This document shows, in pieces, positions 23,635 through 35,158 of a stretch of DNA of 64,000 nt. Both the position numbers and the translations under genes were made by a program. Source of the DNA: Lasiosphaeria ovina (lineage: Eukaryota > Ascomycota > Sordariomycetes > Sordariales > Lasiosphaeriaceae); NCBI GenBank assembly GCA_033439765.1, contig JAULSN010000004.1:5838001-5902000 (forward strand), given 5' to 3'. The notes beneath the pieces are model-generated. The model was not told the DNA's origin and ran no database searches. It worked only from the letters and a program-made list of their open reading frames with translations. The number at the start of each line of letters is the position of its first letter. Within the stretch, counting starts at the first letter, position 1.

Positions 23635-23644
23635 CGGAGGTCCG
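23635..23644. promoter_or_regulatory. CGG-N4-CCG element
   Basis: CGGAGGTCCG is an inverted CGG repeat with a 4-nt spacer. A further CGGAT half site lies at 23668-23672. It is weaker evidence than the two N5 palindromes. Confidence 0.35.
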
Positions 23645-23696
23645 CCTGTCTCTCTCTTCAACACCCGCGGATCATGCTTAAACAAACTAAGCCGCA

Positions 23697-26201
23697 ATGA
23701 AACGAAAACTCACGCCTGTCAGCAATGGCTCGGGAGAAGCGGCGGCTAGGGCAAGCAGACAGCCTCAGATGTCATGTGACCTGTGCCGCCGCCAAAAGCG
23801 CAAGTGCGACCGACAAAGTCCTTGTTCAAGCTGCGTGACTCGGGGGTTGCCTTGCAACGGCGCGCCAGGCCCGCTCCCAGTTCAAGTCGCCCTTGCCGCC
23901 TCTGGGGACGGAAGCCACATCCAGTTAAACCCGTCCGAAATTCTCGCAAGGCTCTCCAGGATCGAACAGGCGCTCTTTCCCTCCCAGCATGCGCCCTCTG
24001 TACCACTTCGAGTGCTTTCCCTAGCCGTCACCGATGAAGTTGCAGACGGGGAAACCACGAAGGATAACCAGGACTGCCTATCCACACCATCCGCCGAAGC
24101 GGGCTACCCAGAGGCCCCTGATGTGCTGGTAAGTGCCTTTTGGGACCTTTCTGAACTCTGACCTCTCGCAAGTTGCCTAGTCACACACGCTAACCATCGA
24201 CATGGCAATCAGCTGCCCCAAGATTGCAGCCAGCTCCAGTTTCAGTTTCGGGTTGCTGAGCCCGTGAGTGCAGCCTCTCCAAGCCTCGTCTCCCAGTGCC
24301 CGTGGAGCCCCGAGACAGTAGCGTCAGCGCCAACGGCCCCCCGCTGCGTAGTGCTGCCAGCAAAGGAGGACTTCTTTGCACTGTTCGACAACTTCGTCGG
24401 CAGCTCCAACTTCTTGCCTCGCGCCCTCCACCTGCCTTCGGCGAGGGCGGCCATCAACAACTTTTTCTCTTCCGGCAATCACATTATTCGGCAGCATGGC
24501 AACCAGACGAGCGTGGCCAGCGTCGCTGCCTTGATCCTTAGCATTTGCGTCGCGAGCGCCTTCTTCTGGGAGCCGTCTGCCGCCGCTGCATGCCCGCTGT
24601 TCCCCTCCGAGGAGGATGCGTCGAGACGGGCTCGCGCGTGGCTGAGTACGGCCTGGGAACTTCTCGACCAGCTGCGGCAGATTCCTGGTTCTGCGTCCCT
24701 TGTACAAGTCCAGGCCACCATGATCTTATCAGACCTTATCTACAAGATGGAGGGATGCTCATCTCGCTTTCGCTGCCTGCACTACAGCGCCCTCGCCCTC
24801 GCTCGCGAAATATCCCTCCATCTCATTGACGCACACGGCCCAGTCAAGGTCAACGGCTCAGAACAAGACGGCCATCTCACAGAGGTGAAGCGCAGGGTTT
24901 GGTGGCACATCGCCTCGACAGACTGGTTGCAGAGTATCATGGGCGGGCAACTCGACAGGACATACAGCGTCCAGCCCCAGCACATGAGGGTCAACCGCCC
25001 TTCCAACGTGAACGAGCGCGATCCATCGTGCATCTTGCCAGCCACCATGGTCACAGACATGACGTATCCCATCCTGCGCACCCGCCTCGCCGAGGCCTGC
25101 CGCCAAGTGACCGACGCCCTACCCCTCGGTGCCGGCGACATCGATGACCTCCCTTATGACCGCGTCCTCGCCATCGCCCAGTTATTCGACGGGGTCTTCA
25201 CGTCCATGCCCCCATGCTTTGCGCTTGGTGCTCCCATCCCGCCCGAAACACCCCATCGAGTCAACATCGAGCGCCGCGTCATCCAACTTGCCTTCCATGG
25301 CCGCCGCGCTCGCGTTTTTCGCCCGTTCCTTCTTTCGAATAAACATAAGCCTCACCGCGAGCACGCCCAGCAAGCAGATGCCGAGGATACAGACCCGCGC
25401 TTCGCTATATTCCGAACCATGTGTCTTAGCTCTGCCCGCGCCGTGCTCGCCATCTCGTCCGACCTGATCCGTGAAAGCTTGGACGATAATGGGAAGCGCC
25501 GCCGACTGCTGGTCTGCAGTGGGTGCATCATCTCCCATCTGTTTGCTACCTGCGTGCTCCTCATTGCCCATCCGGCGCTAGCACCCCACGGTGGCGATGC
25601 GGGCAATGCCGGCGATAGCGAGGTGTCGGAAGAAGCTGAGGCAATTCGCACCGAGCTGGCGGACGCACGGCGGCTGCTGGAGAAAGTAGCTGAGGTCTCG
25701 TCGGTAGCAGGAAATCTGGTCCGGAAACTCATTGGCGTGCTGGGAAGACATCGTGCCCTTGCAGAGGAAGCCGCTGGTATCTCCACACACGGACCAGGAC
25801 CGACTACAAAAAGGGTATACGCCTCGGAGACGTCGACGACGAACCGCGATCTTGTGAACCAGGGGTCGGACTATTTTGCAACCGCTGCTTCTGACAGTGC
25901 CCTTGCTCTTCCTACCCCACCAGCAACGTCATTCGAGAAGCCTCAGCAAGCAAGTTGGAATGGGCAACAACGGGTTAGAACTCATAGCAGTTTTGGACTA
26001 CCGGAGTTTTCTGGATCATGGGATTCCACTGGCAGCTTCGGCAGCGAATCTCACTCCCAACCTCCGCCGCTTGGTTTACTAGAAGATATCGAATGGACCG
26101 ATCTCATGATGAGCACCTCATCGTTGGCTGTCGGTGTTGAAGGATGGAACCAGCTGTTTGCGGACCTCGATGCAGCTTTTCCTCAGGCTGCCCCACTCTA
26201 A
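23697..26201 (+). CDS. Zn2Cys6 fungal transcription factor with MHR domain
   Basis: Two exons (23697-24128 and 24213-26201) encode 806 residues. The binuclear zinc cluster occupies residues 27-53 with the six cysteines C27, C30, C37, C43, C46 and C53 (spacing 2-6-5-2-6), followed by a linker and a short dimerisation-type helix (EILARLSRIEQALF). The middle-homology region is recognisable from CLHYSALALAREISLHL and RRVWWHIASTDWLQSIMGG, and the C-terminus is Ser/Pro/Gln-rich, as in an activation domain. Such factors are nuclear and usually control adjacent metabolic or transport genes. It shares its promoter with the MFS gene on the opposite strand, and CGG-N5-CCG sites there suggest auto- and co-regulation. 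No defect was seen. Confidence 0.93.
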
Positions 26202-27110
26202 ATAGGTCTATATAGGTAGTGGTAATTGTGTGAGAGATGTTGGGTACTGGTTGCCTGGTGCTTTCGGTTGTTTTTGATGTATTAATTAATACGCAACTCC
26301 CTAGAAGCTGCAGCGGTTCGTTGGGTATGTTCCACTCTATCCATCATAACGATTGGAAAAAGGGGGACCGACAGAGCGTCGCTGTAGAATCAATGCAGCT
26401 TGTGCGACCGACTCATCCACGGATACCCGCATACCCTGCCGAGATTTGCGGCCGGAACTCCTCCACATGCATTGTTGATTGAGCGACTCGTCTACCTATC
26501 AGTTGCAACACTCAATGCCTAAGACCGAAAATGCCTCGGGACAATCTACACAATACGCACCCTGCATTTATTCATTTTCATTGAGTAACCATGGCTGCAT
26601 TCAATCCATACATGATCGCCATATAACGTCTCCGGGAATAGGCGACTTGGGGATTTGGATGAGGATTTTAATTAACTGGGATCAGGGATGACTTCAAATT
26701 GTTGTGGTATGCTTCCATATTTGCGTTGCGGCCAGAAAAGCCCGGACAATTAGTAGCAGCACTTGACCATAATGTCTGTCGTCAACGTGTTCCAGAAGCC
26801 TTCGAGAACAATTGGCAGCGTCCTGGATAATCCCGGCAATGATTCCTCTCCAATATACTCCTTACTGGCACAGAATTGCACAAGAGTCGTCGTTATCTTT
26901 GCGGTTAATCACCGGCTGTCTGGTTCGTAATTCGTGTCACTATTGAGTGCTGACTTGACTCTACAAAATATATTCATACAACATCCAGGATGGATCCTGC
27001 CAATATCCTCTCCCGTTCCCGGGCCGTTTAATATGCACAGCTCTCGAACCAGAGTCTCCATTCATCGTCTTTAGTACTGTTCCACGAGGGCACGCACGCA
27101 CGCGACGTAA
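26202..27110. other. Convergent intergenic region
   Basis: Tail-to-tail spacer between the Zn2Cys6 gene and the membrane protein on the opposite strand. AT-rich, with no credible coding frame. Confidence 0.5.
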
Positions 27111-28498
27111 TTACATGGTGGCTATTCGGCGTGGTTCTTCCATTTGTGGATCTTGTATCGACCGGTCTTGTATCGACGGGACATCCTCAAGTGACTCGGT
27201 GTCCCTAGAGCTTCGTGGAGGCTTGCGAGGGTAAAACACATCTGAACAAATTGTTGAGTTAAGTCAGTGACTTTTACTTGAAGAAATACTCCCGGGTTGG
27301 TTAGGGAGGGCTGGAAATAATTACCGTAGCAAGAAGATGTGCATTTCATCAAGGTGTCGAGAACAAAGATGAGCGGTATGATCTGCCCAAAACTCCACTC
27401 ATTTTCCGACGTGTCATCGAAGTAGCCCTCGTTGGCAAGGCGCAGGGACACGGTTGACCAAAGGTGGATGGGGTACTGAACGAAGGCCAGCAGTAGAAAC
27501 TGACCGAACATCATCACTTCCCACGGCTCCGCGTCGGGCTCGTCTTTAAAGCCCCAGTCAAAATCCATGCACCCGGCAATGATGGTGGCTATGAGCATGA
27601 TCTGCATATATGAGCACGTCACACCGAGATAAATCAAATCCACGTAGGGGTGGGAAGCCGAAGGGTGGGACACCAGGTTTGTGTTGTAGCAGCGGCCGTC
27701 AACGTCCCACTCCCAGCTTTTTAGCATGGTCCCGAACAGGATGGAGAAGCCCAGATGCAAGATGCCGTACACGGTCGCCATGACGAGGCGCATAGTGGTT
27801 CCGGCTGATGGCAAAGTCCATCGCTCGGCGTCTTCGTCGAACCCAACGCCTTTTGTGTGGATGATGGAGGCACAAACCGAGACCCTGACGACAGCGTTAG
27901 TAATTGACAGATTCAGGAACCTGTATAGACGAAAGGACTGGTTTGATTACGCGGTGAAACTGCTAATGTCGTAAATGACGCGATAGTGATACAGACTAAG
28001 GGTATCGCGGGTCACAAAGGCCGCGATCAATAATGAGACGCCTTAGGAGAAAAGAAGGTTAATTAGCGGATGGGCAACCAACCACGTAATTGCGCGTCAC
28101 CATTGCATTGCTAGAAAAAAAAACTCACCAGCGAGGATCTGAGAATCGCTGATGCCATCGATAAGTTGTCGTAGAGCCTCAATCTCAGATGGGCGCGACG
28201 CCGGCAAGATGGGATACCGGCTGGAAATTGCATCTTGTCAGCCGCCATCATCTCTTCTCTCGCGCATCAACAAAGGTTTAGGTCGCTGCTTACGATATCG
28301 TCCTGTCCCGAATAAATAGCCACGTCGACAGAAGCACCGACAGTCCGGCCTGGACAGCCATGCCGACGAACACCTGGAGCGTGAAGTCGTCGCGTCAGAT
28401 TGTGATCATGTCATGACTTTGAATGAGGGAAATGAATCGCAACGAACCCCCAGGCCGGCAATGTCGGGATCGGGTTCTCCCACAGTGGTGCACTCCAT
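27111..28498 (-). CDS. Fungal multi-pass membrane protein of unknown function
   Basis: Six short exons can be joined from ATG 28498. MECTTVGEPDPDIAGLG leads into TM1 (VFVGMAVQAGLSVLLSTWLF), then a loop with RPSEIEALRQLIDGISDSQI. Further TMs follow (SLLIAAFVTRDTLSLYHY and others), and MLKSWEWDVDGRCYN sits in the loop after TM4. A late segment (LRLANEGYFDDTSENEWSFG) precedes the last TM, and the tail is charged and Ser/Asp/Glu-rich, ending at the TAA 27111-27113. A TAA that appears in frame near 27953 is removed by an intron whose end has a perfect TACTAAC branch site. The DPDIAGLGV-type start resembles a large ascomycete family with about seven TM segments and no assigned function. Confidence 0.75.
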
Positions 28499-28595
28499 GG
28501 TTGAAGTCTGCTTTGTGAGATTGAGATAGGTAAGGTATGTTCTTTTCCGTGTGGTCTGTCTCTGAAAGTCTTGGGACGTGTGTTTTCAAGCCCTG

Positions 28596-29372
28596 ATGTA
28601 TGTCTCCACAAGCTGGCGGGTGTCGGTTAGGCATCAGCGGCCAAGCACTGCCACTGGGCCATTGAGTTTTGGCCCTTTGGATCCTACCATTTTATGTGTT
28701 CCTGAAAGGCTGAAACCCACAACCCCGCCCTTTTTCATGCATGGATGCCGCATTTCCGTGTGTTGGATAATACGCGGATGCGGGGACGTCATGTTGGCTT
28801 CCTTCAGGAGCGAGCAGGACAATTATGTATGGACACTCCCTCAGGAGTCAGCTTGGACGCTGCTGGCAACAATTTCGCTTCTGGGTAGGAAGCGAGATCC
28901 GCACCCCACCTTGAAATTACAGCCTATCACAGCATCTCGCCCTACGTTTGTACGGATACAGCGGGTACTCTATCCTTCACTACAGCTCAAAGTGAGTTGG
29001 CTTCGTTTCGTGTGGCCCCGTGTCCCTCTTGCTTGTGGTCGGGATGACTTTCCATTGGCCGTTATTTCGCCCAGGAAGACTCAGTCACCCGACCGGGACC
29101 CAGCAGACGACCCCAGTGCACCTCCAAAATTGAAAAGGCTTGGCTTGCTAAACAAGATCGAGTCTAATAATAACTCCGCATCGCACAGAAATGGATTCTC
29201 TGGTTTCATCGAAGCACGGGTTGACCCACTTGCGGCGCTACCAGCGCGAAGACCTCCGCCTGTAATCACGACAGATTCAGAATTGACTCGGTCAGAAAGG
29301 GCCATGGCTGCGAAAGACATGCGTGAGCTGGGAATGGCGCGGCTGCCGCCAATCCGTGCACCCGTCGCATAA
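28596..29372 (+). CDS. Doubtful ORF
   Basis: The frame from ATG 28596 stays open for 258 codons. Only its last 95 codons look protein-like, with Pro-rich and charged stretches (PPKLKRLGLLNKIE, RSERAMAAKDMRELGMARLP). The 5' part is probably read-through of non-coding sequence, and the opposite strand is open over the same 3' part. No family is recognised. It is listed so the stretch is described, with low trust. Confidence 0.2.
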   Translation: MYVSTSWRVSVRHQRPSTATGPLSFGPLDPTILCVPERLKPTTPPFFMHGCRISVCWIIRGCGDVMLASFRSEQDNYVWTLPQESAWTLLATISLLGRKRDPHPTLKLQPITASRPTFVRIQRVLYPSLQLKVSWLRFVWPRVPLACGRDDFPLAVISPRKTQSPDRDPADDPSAPPKLKRLGLLNKIESNNNSASHRNGFSGFIEARVDPLAALPARRPPPVITTDSELTRSERAMAAKDMRELGMARLPPIRAPVA

Positions 29373-30075
29373 TTACTCAACCGACCGAAACCAAAGCTCC
29401 CTTGGTCGACTCAAATCTCAACCCTGCTTGGCCATATGTTGATGGTCACAATGTCTACACACACACTCCTTCACCAGCTCTGGGCCTTCTTATCCCCAAA
29501 GTATTCCTCGGCCTTCTTTATCGTGATTAATTATGTGATAGTAATCCCGCCTACGTTATCCACGTTAGCAATGCCCCCCTCCTTCCTCGTCCCCTTGAGG
29601 GTCCACTTCTATTTTCCTGGTTCTGTCTCTATAAATCCCGGTAGCCCGCCTCCAATATTAAAGCGATGAACCTTCTTCCCGGCCTAACGGGCAAAAGCGT
29701 TGATTAGGCTATTGAATAAGACGTTGGAGACCTCGTTGTTGGTGGCGACGCTGGCGGCGACGGATTTGCCACGGTATAGCTAGAAGTTAAAACAATTGAA
29801 CGGTATCGATAACGTTATAACGGCTGACTCAGAAACCTAGGAACTAGACTAAAGCTTTCGCTCGGGGCGTATAATTGAAGTTAACCAGATTTTGGCCGCA
29901 TATCTTCCGTGGTCGGGCCTGCCGTTTTCTGATTACCTTCTCTCTAACCTTAACCTTCTTCGGGGGAAGGTGGAGTGCAGCCTCCCCCGGAGTCCCCTCT
30001 TCTCCCTCCCAACGAACACTACCCTGCTAACAAACATCCAGGAATTGAACAGAACACCAGACAACATCAAACAAG
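29373..30075. other. Intergenic, AT-rich
   Basis: Promoter side of the HNH gene. A pyrimidine-rich leader precedes its ATG. No gene is seen. Confidence 0.45.
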
Positions 30076-31338
30076 ATGGGCTGGGAGGATATTGAGAACG
30101 ACTACCTCCTTTCGAAGATCAAACTCCAGGAAGTCAAGCACAAAGTACCATCTTCGATTAGCGCTGGCTACTGTGAATCTGTAGCCGCGATATGTCGCGC
30201 GTCGGCCGATTGTCTCCGCGCAGAGACCAAGCTCGCAATCCAGAATTATGTCGACAGCGGCGAAGGCCCCACTGCATCCTGGTGGGCGACACTAGAAGCT
30301 CGCTGCATCACCGAGCAAATCGGAGCAGCTACCCTCGAAGCGTCGCTCTACACGAAGCAGGCCGAGAGGATCAAGCAGGGCAGATCAGCAGCAAGAGCAT
30401 TCCAAGCCAAGTTTACGACGACAAGTCAGCTTGGGATCTGCGCCGACAAGGTCGGGATGGGCTCACGCAGCACGAGATCCGAAAAAGCCAGGTTCAAGAA
30501 TGATCTTCTCTAGTTTTACGATGCTGCTACGAAACGGTCAGACAAACCAGAGGCCATTATCTCAGTGCACGACACCGCTACTGGCTACGATTTTATCAAG
30601 TCAAATATCGCTGCCGTTCATTTGTTCCCCTACAAGCTTCGTCCAGATAGCTTGGTTGCACTATTTGGTGAGGATGTTGAGGTGAGCTCATGACGGTGCG
30701 AGATTTCCTTTGCTCTTCTTCTATTGTCCCTAGAGGCTGGGGGAAGTCCCAAGCCATAACATGATGTCTAAAAATAGAGAATACAAGCTGACATTTCCCA
30801 CAGGCACGGAATGGTCTACTGCTTCAAAAAGACGTCGGGTCGGCCCTTGACGACGGTGCAATCGCTATCATACCAGACCTACTCGGCGATGCATCCTCCG
30901 AGGACGTAGCACTATGGGAGGAAAATGACCCCAAGGATTATCGATGGGAAGTCATTGACGACGAGGCCGAGTCACTTGATACGACCATCATTCTCAAGAG
31001 CCAGGGCGCCCCAAAAGACATCACTATCCGAGACCTAGACGGCCAGATGCTTTCATTCAAGAACGACCATCGCCCAATCCCAAGATACCTCTGCTTCCTA
31101 TACGTGGTAGCGCAGCTGAAAATGGCTTGGCGACACGAATACCGCCAGGATCCCGCCAGAAAGCCCAAACCCCAACTAGTAGTAAAGGGGTTTTGGGCTA
31201 CCCGAGGACGATATCCAAACCGGGCTCTTCTCCTTGCTTTGGCTGAGGAAATCGGTCACGATACATCATTCCCCAAGAATATCCCGCCTCTGCCTGATAA
31301 CGATGCCCACCCAGAGAGCGATGTTGGCGATGGGTAGG
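30076..31338 (+). CDS. HNH-endonuclease-like fungal protein with one in-frame TAG
   Basis: ATG 30076 opens a helical N-terminal part (MGWEDIENDYLLSKIKLQEV, later WATLEARCITEQIGAATLEA) typical of ascomycete proteins with a C-terminal HNH_2-like domain. The expected core follows: AAVHLFPYKL (domain His), ARNGLLLQKDVGSALDDGAI after an intron at 30682-30803, then DPKDYRWEVID and a basic C-terminus ending at 31338. A TAG at 30511-30513 interrupts the frame between KARFKNDLL and FYDAATKRSD, and both sides are family-like. A 63-nt intron ending at that TAG (donor GTCGGG at about 30451) would bypass it, but would remove residues that look coding. The alternatives are a CAG-to-TAG nonsense mutation or read-through. 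Neighbouring genes give no functional hint. Confidence 0.6.
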
Positions 31339-31725
31339 TGGGACTACTTGCCATTGCCACGATCATCGGAGCTCAGAGAAGAAGAGGCGAGGAGGAAGTG
31401 GACGAGGAAGACGCATATGAAATAAATTAAGAAGCCTCATCGTTAATTAGACAGGCGTCAGCAATAAACATGATAGACGTTTGACTCTGTCAGCAGTGCC
31501 GTTTAATTGTTTCAAGTTTTGCTGTACCGCGGCAAATGCTTAATCATGTCCATTTCACTGTGTATGGTGATAGGTAAAGCTGTTTCACTTTGGTACTCGA
31601 TCTAACTGTGGAGGTCTCTCCAAGAGTGAGTGAATAGACAAAAGAAGACATGTGCTAGGAAAAAGGAACGAGTGAAGCACACCGGACAATTGTTAGTCTC
31701 GATACGCCGCTTGGCATCGCCCTCC
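31339..31725. other. Intergenic
   Basis: AT-rich spacer between the HNH gene and the decayed ankyrin/HeLo-like gene. No gene is seen. Confidence 0.4.
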
Positions 31726-33512
31726 CTACGCTAGAATAGCTAACTGCCTACCCTTAGCGCCAGCCGCATTTGTGCCAGTCTTTATCAGGCCCTGAACTAT
31801 GTACTTGTAATGCCTGCTATCTTTCATTGACCATTGTGACTTGCTCTGTCTTACAAGCGACTGCAGTGGCGTCAAGCCGTTGGAGCCCAGGGGTATTAAG
31901 CCTCTCGGGCATGCAACGAGCAATGTCTAAAATGACGTCGGCCAGCAGCTTTGAGTCGATATCCCCTTGAGCTTATTTTGCGCCCCAGTCGCCCAGGATG
32001 ATGTGGAGTGGTGTGTCACCGCGCGAGTTGGCCAGAGAAGCATCTCCACCATGCTTCATGGCCCACCCCATCATACTTGCCATTCTATCACCGACTTTGA
32101 GCGAAGTGAGGCCGTGTAGAATCGTCTCGCCCTCTTGATTCTTTTCATTGAGGGAGAACCCCATACCAGTGAGTTCCAAAAGCAGGTGTCTGAAATCCTC
32201 ACCGCTCAGGCTGAAGTCCTGCTCGCGACCCCAGGGGATAGCTTCGAGGAAGCCGCACCTCCGAGCACCGGAGCGGAGCAGTGCCAGAGCTAGACTAAAG
32301 TTTTTGGAGTGGACAGCGCGCAGGAACGGGGTGAAGCGATGAGCGGTTTTATCAGAGCAGCCGCCTCCTCGTCTCCGCGGTGTCAGGCAATGCAGGCAGG
32401 CATCTCCGACCTCCTGGCGACACAGCGCCATGGCGTAGTAATATGAGAATGGCCGCAAGCTGGCTGTCTTCGGAGGAAGCGCCTCGACGGAAGGAGCTGA
32501 CGTCCAGGATCGTACTGCGTTGCATAGCGAGTTTCTCCCGTCGGCCCCTTCACTTCTGATAGACAGGCCCCGAGCCAGCAGCTCTTCGAGAAGTTCTTGT
32601 CACGTCCGATTGGATCCATTGTTGGTAAGTTGCATGGTCGAATATCCAAGCCCACGTGCCCGGAGACCGCCTCGCCGCGGCGGCACGATAACTCTCTTCG
32701 GTGTTTGGCGGGGAAAGCCATGAGTACAAAGCACTCCTCATGGCCAACTGGCTTTCGCCTAATAATCAATTGGTCAAGACAGCAAATGTCAGCTCTCAGG
32801 TTGAATAAATGGCCGCATTGATACTGCAGGGGGCAATTAGGGTTTCGGACCTTCAATGGTAGCCTGGAGTGTTTGCAAGTTCGCCGAGAGCTCCAGTCGA
32901 GTGAATCTCTTGTGAATAGTTAGTTAGTCAAGCCACGCTGCCACAGTCAATCTCATCACGGCCAGGAAAGCGGGCAATGAAAGTCCGAAAGCACGATAAT
33001 CACTGGTGCAGATAGGCGAGTACGATAGTTACCTAAAGTTGTCGGCGGCCAAGAAGAGTGTCAGGGTCTGATTGGGGCGGGATATGTCTGCCATTATGGC
33101 CTTTGCCCGGTTCTCTTTCAATGGCCAGGCAAGCGAAGTGAGGGTCGGGAGTAACCTGCCTCTCTTGGCGGGAGGCGGACCGTTCTGGCTCTGGCTCTGG
33201 CTCTGGCTGCGGGCATTGGAAGACGGGAATATCTGGCGGTATTCTAGCAGCTCCGAGAGCTCCTTCAGCGGCAGCCGACAAGCATCCAATGGCACGCTGG
33301 GGCCGTTATGCGTCGCTGGCAGTGCGAGCTGCGCATGTGTTAGGTCGAGCACACGGACGATGGCCTCCAGGCTCGTGATCTCCGTCCTGATGGCGTCGAG
33401 ATGTTTCGGCGCATCCCTGATGGCCGAGGCGAGGGGGTGCAGCAGCTTGATATGATCTGGCCCGTCAGCTGGAGGATGCCTGCGACTGCCGCCGTGACGC
33501 TAAGGGGTCCAT
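31726..33512 (-). pseudogene. Decayed NLR-type protein: HeLo-like N-terminus plus ankyrin repeats, NACHT absent
   Basis: The minus strand starts with MDP at 33512 and shifts frame to LSVTAAVAGILQLTGQII. It shifts again to KLLHPLASAIRDAPKHLDAI, which stays open through LKELSELLEY and LAWPLKENRAKAIMADI. This is the fungal N-terminal (HeLo-like/PF17111-type) region of STAND proteins. After an intron comes LSPPNTEESYRAAAARRSPG, which normally sits just before the NACHT P-loop. No P-loop follows. Instead the sequence passes in shifted frames to ankyrin units (QLAAILILLRHGAV, TPFLRAVHSKNFSLALALLR, LANSRGDTPLHIILGDWGAK-stop) and, after that stop, to a further one (GLTPLQSLVRQ) near 31.85 kb. At least four frame breaks plus an in-frame stop make it a relic. 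The P-loop NTPase appears deleted rather than mutated. Confidence 0.8.
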
Positions 33513-34209
33513 TGTAAAGCGCGGATCACGGTATGCAATTTGAATAGGAAACAACTTGGACAACACCTTCCTTACAGAAGACACAATGTTTACCACATGG
33601 GTGGTTTAACAGTCCACGAGGCTCCAGGGCCCGGACAGCACCTTCCCTTTCCTCAAGTGTGTCTCAATCTTATCTCAGGAGGTTATCAGCTGACTGGCCC
33701 AAGGGTTATGGACTTATCTCCAGCTTTACTTGAGTTAGCGTTCTGCAGGCAGAGTCGCCCGTAGACGAGTAAAATCAGCCGATGGCGGCGAGTTATTGGC
33801 TTGGCCAGACTTCCTCCATGTCACAACCATAATTGTGGCTGCATGTAAGAAGATGACCAAAGAATCCCGTCACAGCCAGAACCTCATTGACAGATTTGGA
33901 GAATTCAATACCGCACAAAAACCCAGCCCCAGTTTCCAATATTGGGTTGACCGTAGAACAAGACTAGACTAAGACCATCCTGCCATGCCAGAGCGCTGAG
34001 AGGAGAGAAACGGGTGATGCAGAACTCAACACACGCACCGATTTTTTTTTTGATTTTTTAATTTTTAATTTTTAATTTTTTTGATTAGGTACCTAATTAG
34101 CAGACAGGACAGAATTCTTCTCAGAGCCCTATTCTATTATAATTAATTACTAGCAGGAACAACCAACTCCACTCTACATTATACACCACATCTGCTCTAT
34201 CGTATTCAA
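33513..34209. other. Intergenic with T-rich block
   Basis: No gene is seen. A T-rich stretch of alternating T runs and TTAA lies at 34041-34085. Confidence 0.5.
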
Positions 34210-35158
34210 TCATGTCATCATCTCGGCCGGGCGGTGACTCATCATCTCGGCCGGCATGTAGTTGATCGGCATCTCAGTCGGCCCTCCGTGGACCGGCCCG
34301 TAGATGGGCCCCACCGGGCCCTTATCGGCGTCGGCAGCAGCCGACAGCTCAGCAGCAGCGGACAACCGTCTGCGCCGCCACCACCGGAAAAGCAGCGCTC
34401 CCGCGATAAGGATGAGCAGCAGGCCCAAGATCCCAAACCCGATCGCGAGACCCAGGACGGTCTTGTGGTTGTTGCTGTCGTCGTTACTGGTGTTGCTGTC
34501 GCTGCTGGTGGCATTGTTTCTGTCGCTGGGAAGAGCTGTGGTGGAAGCGGTGTTGGTGGTCTGGGTGCCGCTGGAAGAGGCAGTCGAGGAGCGCGCGCTC
34601 GATGTTGTCGACGTGGTCGATGCCAGCGGGCGGACGGCGTCGGTGAACCTGGGGAGGGAGAAGACAACGTCGGTATTGTTGCAGCAGCTCGAATCGGGAC
34701 CGCAGCAGTAGGTCGTCTTGCCGCCCGAGGCCATGCACGACGCGAGGTACGGGTAGTACGGGGTTTGCGTGTCGCCTTTTTGTCGTACATCGGTCACAAG
34801 CAGATCAGCGGCAGTTCGTAATCAAATGGATCATGATCCAGACTCGACAACCCCAGGCAACCACCTACGAGCCCATTGTACGCAATTGGACACACACGGG
34901 CTGCCCCAGCCCTGATCTGTGCAGCCCTGCGTGGTGAAGCCATTGTCGGAGCCCGTGTCGAGGCACAGTCCGTTGGACAGGCAGAGGTCGCCCGGGGCAC
35001 AGCAGGGACTAATGCGGATGCCGGGGATGCAGGGCAGCAGGCCAGGCTCCGGAAGCGAATTTGCGTTGAAGCATGTCATGGCGGGCCCGGGCGCCGGCGA
35101 CGAGGAGGAGGAGGAGGGCCGGGTATCTGGCGTTGGCGCGAAACACTTCGAAGCTCAT
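34210..35158 (-). CDS. Cysteine-rich single-pass membrane protein (paralogue A), apparent frameshift after the signal peptide
   Basis: ATG 35158 opens a good signal peptide (MSFEVFRANARYPALLLLLV, then AGARA) in one frame. The cysteine-rich ectodomain follows in the next frame: MTCFNANSLPEPGLLPC, SPCCAPGDLCLSNGLCLDTG, QGCTDQGWGSPCVSNC. No intron can join them, so a 1-nt indel in the GC-rich run near 35085 is implied, or translation starts at ATG 35079 without a signal. A GTAGGT...AAAAAG intron leads to DTQTPYYPYLASC, CCGPDSSCC, a Ser/Thr-rich stalk, one TM (VLGLAIGFGILGLLLILIAG), RWWRRRR and a cytosolic tail. The family is a fungus-specific surface protein of unknown role. A second, more decayed copy is at 39.2-39.9 kb. 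Confidence 0.7.

Noticed and set aside
27914..27979. Apparent nonsense codon (TAA) in the multi-pass membrane protein
   Set aside because: Removed by a normal intron of about 66 nt with a perfect TACTAAC branch site and GTCAG acceptor; the frame continues in phase.
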